NCBI GenBank assembly: GCA_052386775.1 | Contig: JBQTJV010000024.1 | Span: 1-21,683 of the forward strand | Direction: 5' to 3' | Source of the DNA: DSOT01 sp052386775 | GTDB taxonomy: Bacteria; Pseudomonadota; Gammaproteobacteria; Burkholderiales; SG8-41 | Length of the DNA: 21,683 nucleotides | Translations under genes and position numbers: made by a program | Shown: in pieces, positions 1 through 6,757 of the stretch | Position numbering within the stretch: position 1 is the stretch's first letter | How the letters are laid out: the number at the start of each line of letters is the position of its first letter | The notes under the pieces: model-generated | Database searches by the model: none | What the model was told of the DNA's origin: nothing | Seen by the model: only the letters and a program-made list of their open reading frames with translations

Positions 1-1
1 G

Positions 2-91
2 CTGTTTTCACCATTTGTCGCTGGCGCCCATGCCCAGGCGCAGCCGGCCTAGCAGGATTACGAGCCGAGCGTCGGTCAGGAAGGCAAGGAC
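2..91 (+). other. Signal-peptide remnant of the methyltransferase gene, interrupted by in-frame TAG (50-52)
   Basis: In the reading frame of the methyltransferase at 92-817, the bases before the GTG start translate as LFSPFVAGAHAQAQPA, then TAG at 50-52, then QDYEPSVGQEGKD leading straight into VVWVPT. A hydrophobic stretch ending in Ala-x-Ala-type residues looks like the end of a Sec signal peptide, and coding sense resumes at once after the TAG. TAG is one transition away from CAG (Gln), and the next codon is also CAG. The 5' end of the gene lies outside the window. Whether this is a true nonsense mutation or a base-call error cannot be told from sequence. Confidence 0.7.
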
Positions 92-817
92 GTGGTGTGG
101 GTGCCTACGTCCCAGACCTTGGTCAACAAGATGCTCGACATGGCGAAGGTTACGCCCAACGACTTCGTGATCGACCTCGGGTCGGGCGACGGCCGCACCG
201 TGATCACGGCGGCGAAACGTGGCGCCCGCGCGCTCGGCATCGAGTACAACCCGGACATGGTCGAACTTTCGAAGCGCAACGCCGCGAAGGAAGCCGTTAC
301 CGACAAGGCGCAGTTCATGAAAGCGGATCTCTTCGAAAGCGATTTTTCGAAGGCGACGGTCATCACCATGTTCCTGTTGCCGGACATCAACCTGAAGCTT
401 CGTCCCAAGATCCTCGACCTCAAACCGGGCACGCGCATCGTCTCCAATTCATTCACGATGGGCGACTGGAAAGCCGACGAGACCGCAACGGTGAGTGAGG
501 GCTGCAACAGCTACTGCACCGCCTACCTGTGGATCGTGCCGGCGAAGGTGGGCGGGCGCTGGCAGCTTCCCGACGGCGAGTTGACGCTCAAGCAAAGCTA
601 TCAGATGGTGACCGGAACGCTGAAGACCGGCAACGTGACGGCACAGATCACCGGCGGCAAGTTGAACGGCGACCGGATCAGCTTCAGTGCCGGCGGCGCA
701 CAGTACACCGGGCAAGTGAACGGCGACAACATCGAAGGCGCCGTCAAAGGCGGCAGCGGCGGCGGAACGTGGAGCGCGCGGCGTGCCACAAAGCGCGTGG
801 AGCGTGCCGGCACCTGA
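92..817 (+). CDS. Class I SAM-dependent methyltransferase with beta-rich C-terminal domain (5' part disrupted)
   Basis: The 241-residue open part begins at a GTG and carries SAM-binding motif I (VIDLGSGDGRT, residues 26-36) and the acidic residue after the second strand (GIEYNPD, about residue 51), which mark a Rossmann-fold methyltransferase. After about residue 155 the protein changes to a Gly/Thr-rich beta pattern (GTLKTGNVTAQITGG, then GDRISFSAGG), probably a small beta-sandwich or lipocalin-like appendage. The upstream in-frame signal-peptide sequence suggests the intact protein is exported. The chosen GTG is only the first start after the in-frame TAG at 50-52; GGAAGG at 79-84 could serve as an accidental ribosome site. 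The methyl acceptor is unknown. The fold call is firm; the functional state is doubtful. Confidence 0.75.
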   Translation: MVWVPTSQTLVNKMLDMAKVTPNDFVIDLGSGDGRTVITAAKRGARALGIEYNPDMVELSKRNAAKEAVTDKAQFMKADLFESDFSKATVITMFLLPDINLKLRPKILDLKPGTRIVSNSFTMGDWKADETATVSEGCNSYCTAYLWIVPAKVGGRWQLPDGELTLKQSYQMVTGTLKTGNVTAQITGGKLNGDRISFSAGGAQYTGQVNGDNIEGAVKGGSGGGTWSARRATKRVERAGT

Positions 818-897
818 TCCGCAGACGCTGATAATCCCGCGTTCACGGACGGGTGAATGCCGGGCAGACAGGGTGATAGACAAAACCGGGAGGAGTC

Positions 898-1899
898 ATG
901 CAACCCAAATCGCAGGCAACGATGAAAGTGGTACCGCGCAGGCCGCTCGAGCAGAATGTCACGCTGCGCACCATAGAGACCGCCGCGGAACGTCTGAAGA
1001 ACTGGGGCAAGTGGGGGCCCGAGGACGAACTGGGCACGCTCAATTACGTAAGCGCGGAGGACATCGTCAAAGCCGCCGCGCTGGTGCGCAAAGGCAAGGC
1101 CTTTTCGCTGGGGCTCGACTTCAACCAGTTCGGCCCCCAGCGCTCGGGGTGGGGCGGGCGCTTCAATCCCATTCACACCATGCTGGCAACGGGCACCGAC
1201 GCGGTGGCCGGCACGCAAGAATCGATGAAGATCGGCTACGCGGACGACATGGTGACGATGCCGCTCCAGTGCGGCACGCAGTGGGACGCGCTCGGCCACA
1301 TCTTCTATGGCGACAAGATGTGGAACGGCTACGACGCGCGGCTCGTGGACGCGGGCGGCGCGAAGAAGAACGGCATCGAGAAGACCCGCGATCGCATGAT
1401 CGGACGCGGCGTGCTGCTCGACATCCCGCGTTTCCGGGGCGGCGATTATCTGGAGGACGGCTACGGCATCGGCAACGACGAGCTCGACGCCTGCGCGAAA
1501 GCGCAGGGCGTGGAGATCCGGCGCGGCGATTTCGTGATCGTGCGCACGGGACAGATGGAGCACTGCCTCGCGCGCGGCGACTGGGGCGGATATGCCGCGG
1601 GCGATGCGCCGGGACTGCGCTTCGAGACGGCGGAATGGATCCATCGCAGGCAGATCGCGGCGATCTGCTGCGATACGTGGGGCTGCGAAGTGCGGCCTAA
1701 CGAAAGCACTGAAGCGTTCCAGCCCTGGCACTGGATCGTGATACCCATGATCGGCATCACCATGGGCGAGATCTTCTATCTCAAGGATCTCGCGGTCGAC
1801 TGCGCGGAAGACAAGGTCTATGAATTTCTCTTTTGCGGGCCGCCTTTGCCGATCACCGGCGCGGTCGGCTCGCCGATCAACCCGATGGCGGTGAAGTAG
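898..1899 (+). CDS. Cyclase-family (kynurenine formamidase-like) metal hydrolase
   Basis: A 333-residue protein of the putative cyclase family (PF04199), whose known members include KynB-type arylformamidases and isatin hydrolase, enzymes that open amide or lactam bonds using a divalent metal. The signature region is LQCGTQWDALGH at residues 123-134: D130 and H134 fit the metal site, but the two histidines usual in HxGTHxD are Gln124 and Gln128. This TQWD form is, from memory, seen in a longer-chain subgroup of the family. Start is ATG with GGGAGGAG at 888-895. The gene is followed after 21 bp by a Bug binding protein, so the pair probably imports and hydrolyses a small amide- or lactone-containing acid. 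Substrate unknown. Confidence 0.82.
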   Translation: MQPKSQATMKVVPRRPLEQNVTLRTIETAAERLKNWGKWGPEDELGTLNYVSAEDIVKAAALVRKGKAFSLGLDFNQFGPQRSGWGGRFNPIHTMLATGTDAVAGTQESMKIGYADDMVTMPLQCGTQWDALGHIFYGDKMWNGYDARLVDAGGAKKNGIEKTRDRMIGRGVLLDIPRFRGGDYLEDGYGIGNDELDACAKAQGVEIRRGDFVIVRTGQMEHCLARGDWGGYAAGDAPGLRFETAEWIHRRQIAAICCDTWGCEVRPNESTEAFQPWHWIVIPMIGITMGEIFYLKDLAVDCAEDKVYEFLFCGPPLPITGAVGSPINPMAVK

Positions 1900-1920
1900 C
1901 TCCAGTTGCGGAGAAGAGCC

Positions 1921-2907
1921 ATGGACAAAGGAACACGGCGCGACTTTCTACTCGTTTTAGGAGCGCTGGGCGCGCTCGCGACAGCGCCCGCTCTGGCGCA
2001 GGACCTGAAATGGCCGGTCAAGCCCGTGCGCTTCATCGTGCCGTTTCCGCCCGGTGGTTCGGTGGATCCGCTCGCCCGCCTGGTGGGCGCCAAGCTCAAC
2101 GCGGCGCTCGGCCAACAGTTCATCGTTGACAACCGCCCCGGCGGTTCGGGCTCGATCGGCGCCGCGCTGGCCGCCAAATCGCCGCCCGATGGCTACACGT
2201 TCCTTTTCGTCTTCGATACACACGCCGTCAACCCGACGCTGATCGCCAGCCTGCCGTTCGACACGGTGAAGGACTTTGCGCCGGTGATGCTGGTGGGCAC
2301 CGCGCCGATGGCGATCGTCACCAATCCCGGCAAGCCGTACAAGTCGTTCGCCGACGCCGTCAAGGCGGCGAAGGCCAAACCGGACACGGTGACGTATGGC
2401 TCCATCGGCAGCGGCAGTCTCGGCCACCTCACGATGACGCTGGTAGAGCAGGCAGGCGGCTTCAAGATGGTGCATGTCCCTTACAAGGGCGGCGGCCCGA
2501 TGACGACCGACGCACTCGGCGGGCAGGTGGAACTCGCGGTCGGTTCAGTCGCGGTACTGGCGCCGCATGTCAAAGGCGGCAAGCTGCGCGCCATCGCAGT
2601 CACCGGCGACAAGCGTTCGCACGCGATGCCCGACGTGCCGGCGCTTGCGGAACAGGGATATGCCGGCTTCTCGGCGCTGGCGTGGTGGGGGATCTTTGCG
2701 CCAGCGGCGGTGCCGAAGCCCATACTGGACAAGTTCCACGCTGAACTTGTGAAGGCGTTCAATCAGCAGGACTTGCGCAAGCAGCTCACCGACCAGCTCG
2801 GCATGGACCTCGTCGTGAGTTCACCCGCGGAACTTCAGAAGTTCCTCTTGCGCGAGATCGAGCGCTGGGGCAAGGTCGTGCGCGAAAACAAGATCAAGCC
2901 GGAGTGA
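1921..2907 (+). CDS. Bug/TctC-family periplasmic solute-binding protein (copy 1, Tat-like signal)
   Basis: A 328-residue extracytoplasmic binding protein of the tripartite tricarboxylate transporter family. Family hallmarks are PFPPGGSVD (41-49), NRPGGSGSIG (71-80), TYGSIGSGS (158-166) and VPYKGGGP (186-193). The N-terminus TRRDFLLVLGALGALA fits a twin-arginine (Tat) signal, cleaved near ALAQ (about residue 27). An upstream TTG at 1906 is in frame, but GGAGA at 1910-1914 sits six bases before the ATG at 1921, which decides the start. Bug proteins bind carboxylates or small acids such as glutamate, aspartate, nicotinate or citrate analogues. No membrane partner is encoded nearby, so this is an orphan receptor, probably serving the cyclase-family enzyme just upstream. 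Confidence 0.92.
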   Translation: MDKGTRRDFLLVLGALGALATAPALAQDLKWPVKPVRFIVPFPPGGSVDPLARLVGAKLNAALGQQFIVDNRPGGSGSIGAALAAKSPPDGYTFLFVFDTHAVNPTLIASLPFDTVKDFAPVMLVGTAPMAIVTNPGKPYKSFADAVKAAKAKPDTVTYGSIGSGSLGHLTMTLVEQAGGFKMVHVPYKGGGPMTTDALGGQVELAVGSVAVLAPHVKGGKLRAIAVTGDKRSHAMPDVPALAEQGYAGFSALAWWGIFAPAAVPKPILDKFHAELVKAFNQQDLRKQLTDQLGMDLVVSSPAELQKFLLREIERWGKVVRENKIKPE

Positions 2908-3288
2908 TCAAACCATCCCGCGCTCCTTGAACACTTCCACGGCGAGCCTCACACAGCCGTTCGAGGCCGGAAACCCGCAGTAGGCGGCGGCTTGCACGAA
3001 CACTTCGACGATCTCCTCCGGTGTCGCGCCGTTGTTGAGCGCGCCGCCGATGTGTCCCTTGGTCTCGTCGGGACGGTTCAGCGCCGCCAGCATGCCGAGC
3101 GTCACGAGGCTGCGGATCTTGAGCGGAAGCTGCGGCCGCGACCAGATCGTGCCCCACGCGATCTCGGTCACGAGCGCGTTCTGCTGCCTGGTGTAAGGAT
3201 CGTCGCTCGCCTGGCGTTTCGCAATGTGGGCTTCGCCCAGCACCTTGCTGCGTGTCGCCATGCCTTTCCGGTAAAGCGCTTCGTCCAT
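2908..3288 (-). CDS. Carboxymuconolactone decarboxylase family protein
   Basis: A 126-residue all-helical protein of the PcaC/CMD family, close to the usual length. The diagnostic block is RSLVTLGMLAALNR (59-72), HIGGALNNGATPEEI (79-93) and QAAAYCGFPASNGCVR (99-114). PcaC itself decarboxylates 4-carboxymuconolactone in protocatechuate catabolism, but many relatives of this type have other or unknown roles. The AhpD-type CxxC peroxidase motif is absent. The start is fixed by AAGGAGG just upstream of the ATG on the minus strand. Its stop codon abuts the stop of the convergent Bug gene with no base between them. It diverges from the amidase operon, so a shared control region is likely. No other protocatechuate genes are present, so a pca role is not supported. 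Confidence 0.85.
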   Translation of the reverse strand: MDEALYRKGMATRSKVLGEAHIAKRQASDDPYTRQQNALVTEIAWGTIWSRPQLPLKIRSLVTLGMLAALNRPDETKGHIGGALNNGATPEEIVEVFVQAAAYCGFPASNGCVRLAVEVFKERGMV

Positions 3289-3368
3289 GGTCGCCTCCTT
3301 GAGTGTTCGCGAGCGGAATTGTCGTCGATTTGCGCGGGTCCCGACAGCCGCGCCCGGTAAACGGTGCT

Positions 3369-3397
3369 AATATCGGGCTGTAACCTGCACGCCTCAA
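3369..3397 (-). promoter_or_regulatory. Candidate sigma-70 promoter for the CMD-family gene
   Basis: On the minus strand TTGAGG (3397-3392) and GATATT (3374-3369) are separated by 17 bp, matching four of six consensus bases in each box. Transcription would start near 3362, giving a leader of roughly 74 nt before the ATG at 3288. It lies inside the 171-bp divergent gap between this gene and the amidase gene. This is a pattern match only. Confidence 0.3.
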
Positions 3398-3459
3398 CTT
3401 TCCATGGCTTCAGTGCTTGTGCGCAACATCGCGCTCGTCTCTTCAGACATGGAGTCCTG

Positions 3460-4482
3460 ATGACTCAACCGCGCCCGGTTCCTCCCGGCTACCCTGTCGA
3501 TGCAACGCTGCCTTCGACCCCGGCGACGGTGGAGTGGGGCTACATCCGCGCCGACCGCGCGCCGGTGCTGCGGATCGCGCCCGGGCAGACGGTGCGTATC
3601 GATACCGTCTCGCACCAGGGGCTCAATACCAGGGAGGATCCGGTCGCGTACTTCGGCGCTGCGGGCATCGAGCCGGTCGCTGTGCTGGAGGACGCCAAGG
3701 CGATCTATCGTGCGATGAAGCGCGGCGAAGGTGCCGGCCCGCACATCGTCACCGGCCCGATATACGTGGAGGGCGCCGTGCCGGGCGACATGCTGGAAGT
3801 GCGCGTGCTCGACGTCGCGTTCCGCGTGCCCTACGGCGTCAATTCCACCGGCCCCGGTTGGGGCGCCGCGCCCGATCTGCTGGACAAACCCGCTGCCAAA
3901 ATCATCAGGCTCGATCTCGAGCGGCGCGTAGCGCTGTTCACCGCAAACGTGGAAGTGCCGCTTGCGCCGTTCATGGGCATCGTCGCCGTCGCGCCGCCCA
4001 AAGAGACGCCGCGCGTCAGCACCAAGCCGCCCGGTGCATTCGGCGGCAACATCGATTTCCGGCATCTCATCGCAGGCGCGACACTGTATCTGCCGGTATT
4101 CAACGAGGGTGCGCTCCTCTACACCGGCGATGGCCACGCGGTGCAAGGCGACGGCGAGGTCGACGGTACGGCGATAGAAATTTCCCTGACACCCACTTTT
4201 CAGTTGTTCGTGCACAAGGGCCTGGGCAAGGAGATGAAGTGGCCTCGTGCCGAAGATGCCACCCACCACTACGTAATGGGCATGGACGAGGATCTGGGCA
4301 AGGCTTTGCGCAACGCCGTACACGAGACGGCCGCCTTTCTCCAGAACCGGGCGCGGCTGTCCCCGGCCGAGGCCTATGCGCTGTGCAGCCTGACGGTAGA
4401 CTTTCGCATCGGAGAAGCGGTGAACAACGTGCTGATGGTGTACGGCGCGATTCCAAAAAAGATATTCAAACAGGCGGTGTAG
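3460..4482 (+). CDS. Acetamidase/formamidase family protein
   Basis: A 340-residue member of the FmdA/AmdA family, which hydrolyses formamide, acetamide or related short amides to the acid plus ammonia. Family motifs seen are GPIYVEGAVPGDMLEV (99-114), FGGNIDFRHL (194-203), TLYLPVFNEGALL (208-220) and GDGHAVQGDGEV (223-234), the last being the strongest marker. The frame stays open upstream to 3364, but GGAG at 3451-3454 stands five bases before the ATG at 3460, which I take as the start. This is the first gene of a long plus-strand run; the next gene starts nine bases after its stop. Family membership is firm. The substrate may be larger than acetamide, given the racemase and CoA-ester enzymes downstream. 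Confidence 0.9.
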   Translation: MTQPRPVPPGYPVDATLPSTPATVEWGYIRADRAPVLRIAPGQTVRIDTVSHQGLNTREDPVAYFGAAGIEPVAVLEDAKAIYRAMKRGEGAGPHIVTGPIYVEGAVPGDMLEVRVLDVAFRVPYGVNSTGPGWGAAPDLLDKPAAKIIRLDLERRVALFTANVEVPLAPFMGIVAVAPPKETPRVSTKPPGAFGGNIDFRHLIAGATLYLPVFNEGALLYTGDGHAVQGDGEVDGTAIEISLTPTFQLFVHKGLGKEMKWPRAEDATHHYVMGMDEDLGKALRNAVHETAAFLQNRARLSPAEAYALCSLTVDFRIGEAVNNVLMVYGAIPKKIFKQAV

Positions 4483-4491
4483 GAGCGAAGA

Positions 4492-4962
4492 ATGGCGGGA
4501 GGAAAGGTGAAGGCGAAAAGCGGGCGGTCGAGGGCGGAGGCGGGCGCGAAGCCGATTCCCGAGTCGCCGGTAATGCAAGGCGGCATGGCGCGCGCCCTCA
4601 GCATCCGGCTCGCCTCGCTCACCAAGAAGAAAGTGGTGGCCGAGATGGAGATTAAGCCGATGCACCTCAATCGCTCGGGGCGCGTGAGTGGCGGCGCGAT
4701 CATGGCGTTCGCGGACATCGTCGGTGCGACCGGCGCCGTCTTCAATCTGCCGCCCGGGCACCGCAGCGGCACGATCGAATCGAAAACGAATTTCTTCGCG
4801 GCGGCCAAGGGCCCGGTGCTCAAGGCGGTCTCGATCCCCCTGCACTTCGGGCGCACCACGACGGTGTGGCAGACGACGGTGAAGAACGGCGACGGCAAGG
4901 TCGCCGCGATCGTGACCCAGACGCAGATCGTGATCCCCTCAAAGTCGGAGGACAACTCATGA
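4492..4962 (+). CDS. PaaI-type hotdog-fold thioesterase
   Basis: A 156-residue hotdog-fold protein. The segment HLNRSGRVSGGAIMAFADIVG (58-78) corresponds to the PaaI signature in which an aspartate (here D75) at the start of the central helix is the catalytic acid. SKTNFFAAAKG (97-107) fits the following strand. These enzymes hydrolyse acyl-CoA thioesters, often aromatic or dead-end CoA adducts, and so recycle CoA. The first 25 residues are Lys/Arg-rich and not part of the domain. AGGAG at 4481-4485 overlaps the stop of the amidase gene and serves this ATG. The gene overlaps the next one by four bases (ATGA), indicating translational coupling. Confidence 0.85.
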   Translation: MAGGKVKAKSGRSRAEAGAKPIPESPVMQGGMARALSIRLASLTKKKVVAEMEIKPMHLNRSGRVSGGAIMAFADIVGATGAVFNLPPGHRSGTIESKTNFFAAAKGPVLKAVSIPLHFGRTTTVWQTTVKNGDGKVAAIVTQTQIVIPSKSEDNS

Positions 4963-5753
4963 AGATCTGGTGGCAGAGCAGCACTCCCATCCATCGCCTC
5001 CACGACTATCGCACCACACTCGGGGAGCACCTGAACGCGGTGAAGCGCGCCGACACTGAAGTGCATATCAACGGCGTCGATGAAGGGTCGATGGATCTCC
5101 ACTACAACGCGGTGGTGGCGATCAACAGTTACGGCCCGGGCGGCGTGCTCAACAAGATCGTGCAGGCCGCGGACCAGGGCTACGACGCGGTGGCGATCGG
5201 CTGCTTTCTCGATCCGGCGATGCAGGAAGCGCGCGAGGTCGTGACGATCCCCGTCTTCGGCCTGGGCGAGACCAGCATGCTCGTCGCCTGCATGTACGGC
5301 TACAGGTTTTCGGGCGTCGCCTTTCACGCCAAGCAGTCCCAGTACTACGACCGCAAGGCGTTCGAGTACGGGCTCGCCTCGCGCCACATCCCGTTCGGCG
5401 ATCTCGGCATCGACTTCAACGAAGTTCAGAAGGCATTCTCGAGCCCGGGACGGATGACCGACACCTTCATTAACGAAGCGCGGCGTCTCGCGCGCCAGGG
5501 CGCTGAAGTCATCCTTGCCGCTTGCGCCACCGTGAACGCGATCATCCGCCGCGAGAAGATCTACGAAGTGGACGGCGCACTGGTGCTCGACTGCAACGCG
5601 GTGCTGCTCAAGACCACCGAAGGCATGGCGGAGCTCGCCCGTACCGTGGGGCTCAAGGCGAGCCAGCGGCTGCTCTATCAGCGTCCGCAACGCAGCGCGC
5701 TCGAGGAGTGGATGAAGACCTACAACTTTCGCTCTGCGCCCGATTTGAAGTGA
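4959..5753 (+). CDS. Asp/Glu (hydantoin) racemase family protein
   Basis: A 264-residue protein of the aspartate/glutamate racemase superfamily, which includes hydantoin racemase and maleate isomerase. These enzymes use a pair of cysteines as acid and base. Both are visible: C82 in AIGCFLDPAMQE (79-90) and C189 in ILAACATVNA (185-194), in the two pseudo-symmetric lobes. Start is the ATG within ATGA overlapping the thioesterase stop, with GGAGG at 4947-4951. Although the frame stays open upstream to 4866, that stretch is inside the thioesterase gene. Placement after an amidase suggests a role in handling a chiral or isomerisable acid or amide, but racemase, isomerase and decarboxylase activities all occur in this superfamily. 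Confidence 0.87.
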   Translation: MKIWWQSSTPIHRLHDYRTTLGEHLNAVKRADTEVHINGVDEGSMDLHYNAVVAINSYGPGGVLNKIVQAADQGYDAVAIGCFLDPAMQEAREVVTIPVFGLGETSMLVACMYGYRFSGVAFHAKQSQYYDRKAFEYGLASRHIPFGDLGIDFNEVQKAFSSPGRMTDTFINEARRLARQGAEVILAACATVNAIIRREKIYEVDGALVLDCNAVLLKTTEGMAELARTVGLKASQRLLYQRPQRSALEEWMKTYNFRSAPDLK

Positions 5754-5777
5754 AACGTTTTCGTTCGCCCTTCCCCA

Positions 5778-5801
5778 CCCTACGAATTTCTGACTCGGGA
5801 C
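5778..5801 (+). repeat. Intergenic 24-bp repeat, copy 1
   Basis: This stretch upstream of the CitE-like gene shares 21 of 24 positions with 6725-6748, upstream of the acyl-CoA dehydrogenase. The identical core is TTTCTGACTCGGGAC (5787-5801). Both copies end within 9-18 bp of the next start codon. Function unknown; it could be a mobile REP-like unit or a shared operator. Confidence 0.75.
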
Positions 5802-5818
5802 ACTAGCGAGGAGAGTGC

Positions 5819-6700
5819 GTGAGACCGGTTCGTGTTGCGTTGTTCGCTCCGGGCAGCAAGGAGCGCGTCATGGCGAAGGCGCTGGAGAGCGGTGCGGACG
5901 CCGTGCTGTTCGATCTCGAGGATTCCGTATCCATCGCGGCGAAGGCCGAGGTACGCGGCATGGTGGCCCGCGCCATAGACGGCGCAGCCTCGCGTGCGGC
6001 TCCCGCGCTCTGCGTACGCGTAAATGCTGCTGCGACAGGATTGCTCGACGACGATCTCGCCGCCATCGTGCGCCCCGGTCTCGAAGCGATCTTCCTGCCC
6101 AAGGTCGAAACCGTAGCCGAAGTGCAGCATACCGCCTCGCTTCTCGAGCGCCTCGAGTCCGAGCGCAGCATGAAGTCCGGCACGGTGGAGATCGTGCTCA
6201 TGATCGAAAGCGCGCTCGGCGTCTATCGCTGTTTCGATCTCATCAATGCGTCGCCCCGCGTGGCGACCACCTGCATCGGCGGGGCGCGCGACGGCGATCT
6301 GCAGACCGATCTCGGCTGCGGCTGGTCGATCGAAGGCACGGAACTGTTTTATGCGCGTTCCAAGATCCTGCTCGACACGCGTGCAGCCGGCAAGGCGTGG
6401 CCGCTCGACGGCGTTTTCAGCGATCTCGAGGACGAGGCGGGCCTCATCCAGGACACCCGGCTTTCCGCGCGGCTCGGTTATGTCGGCCGCACGGTGATCC
6501 ATCCCAAGCAGATCGCGCCCGTGCGGCGGGCGTATGCGGTGGCGGAGGCCGACGTGCAGTATTACCAGCGCGTGGTGAGCGAGTTCGAGGCGGTGGAGAA
6601 GCAGGGAACGGCCGCGATAACCATAGACGGCCGGCTCGTGGATTACGCGATGTATCAGCGCGCGAAACGCGTGCTCGACCTCGCGAAACTCGATCGGTAG
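5819..6700 (+). CDS. HpcH/HpaI aldolase / CitE-like CoA lyase family protein
   Basis: A 293-residue TIM-barrel protein of the CitE-like group, whose characterised members cleave malyl-CoA, methylmalyl-CoA or citramalyl-CoA, or hydrolyse malyl-CoA. Visible markers: APGSKERVMAKAL (10-22), VLFDLEDSV (29-37), the substrate-binding arginine in CVRVNA (R67), metal-binding Glu130 in LMIESALGV, metal-binding Asp160 in DGDLQTDLG, and the C-terminal YVGRTVIHPKQI (221-232). The start is GTG, supported by GAGGAG at 5808-5813 five bases upstream; no ATG fits. The next genes, an acyl-CoA dehydrogenase and a CoA-transferase, make a CoA-ester C-C lyase role plausible. The exact substrate cannot be read. Confidence 0.88.
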   Translation: MRPVRVALFAPGSKERVMAKALESGADAVLFDLEDSVSIAAKAEVRGMVARAIDGAASRAAPALCVRVNAAATGLLDDDLAAIVRPGLEAIFLPKVETVAEVQHTASLLERLESERSMKSGTVEIVLMIESALGVYRCFDLINASPRVATTCIGGARDGDLQTDLGCGWSIEGTELFYARSKILLDTRAAGKAWPLDGVFSDLEDEAGLIQDTRLSARLGYVGRTVIHPKQIAPVRRAYAVAEADVQYYQRVVSEFEAVEKQGTAAITIDGRLVDYAMYQRAKRVLDLAKLDR

Positions 6701-6709
6701 TGTGATGAT

Positions 6710-6740
6710 TCAGAAATCCTTGAACCCCACGGGTTTCTGA
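6710..6740. other. Hairpin between the CitE-like and acyl-CoA dehydrogenase genes
   Basis: TCAGAAATCC (6710-6719) can pair with GGGTTTCTGA (6731-6740) over ten base pairs with one G-U, leaving an 11-nt loop. It starts ten bases after the CitE-like stop codon and its right arm runs into repeat copy 2. No U-tract follows, so it is not a standard intrinsic terminator. It could be a processing or attenuation element within the operon. Confidence 0.6.
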
Positions 6741-6748
6741 CTCGGGAC
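6725..6748 (+). repeat. Intergenic 24-bp repeat, copy 2
   Basis: Second copy of the element at 5778-5801, differing at three positions, with the same 15-bp core (6734-6748). It ends nine bases before the acyl-CoA dehydrogenase start, taking the place of any clear Shine-Dalgarno sequence. Confidence 0.75.
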
Positions 6749-6757
6749 GCCAGGCGC

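Noticed and set aside
50..52. TAG read as a recoded sense codon such as pyrrolysine
   Set aside because: No pyrrolysine genes or recoding element are seen, and a CAG-to-TAG change or read error explains it more simply.
842..857. TTCAC-N6-GTGAA inverted repeat before the cyclase gene as an operator
   Set aside because: Five-base arms occur by chance often enough that I cannot support a binding site, although the position is reasonable.
2908..3288. Assignment as pcaC of the protocatechuate pathway
   Set aside because: No other pca genes are nearby and the family contains many proteins of other function.
3394..4845. Long antisense open frame (483 codons) on the minus strand
   Set aside because: It lies over the amidase and thioesterase genes, which have clear families. 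Its product is Arg/His-rich without domains, as expected for a shadow frame in GC-rich DNA. The same holds for the long antisense frames at 601-1731, 4374-5690, 6767-7906, 8420-9526, 15106-16272 and 19047-20387.
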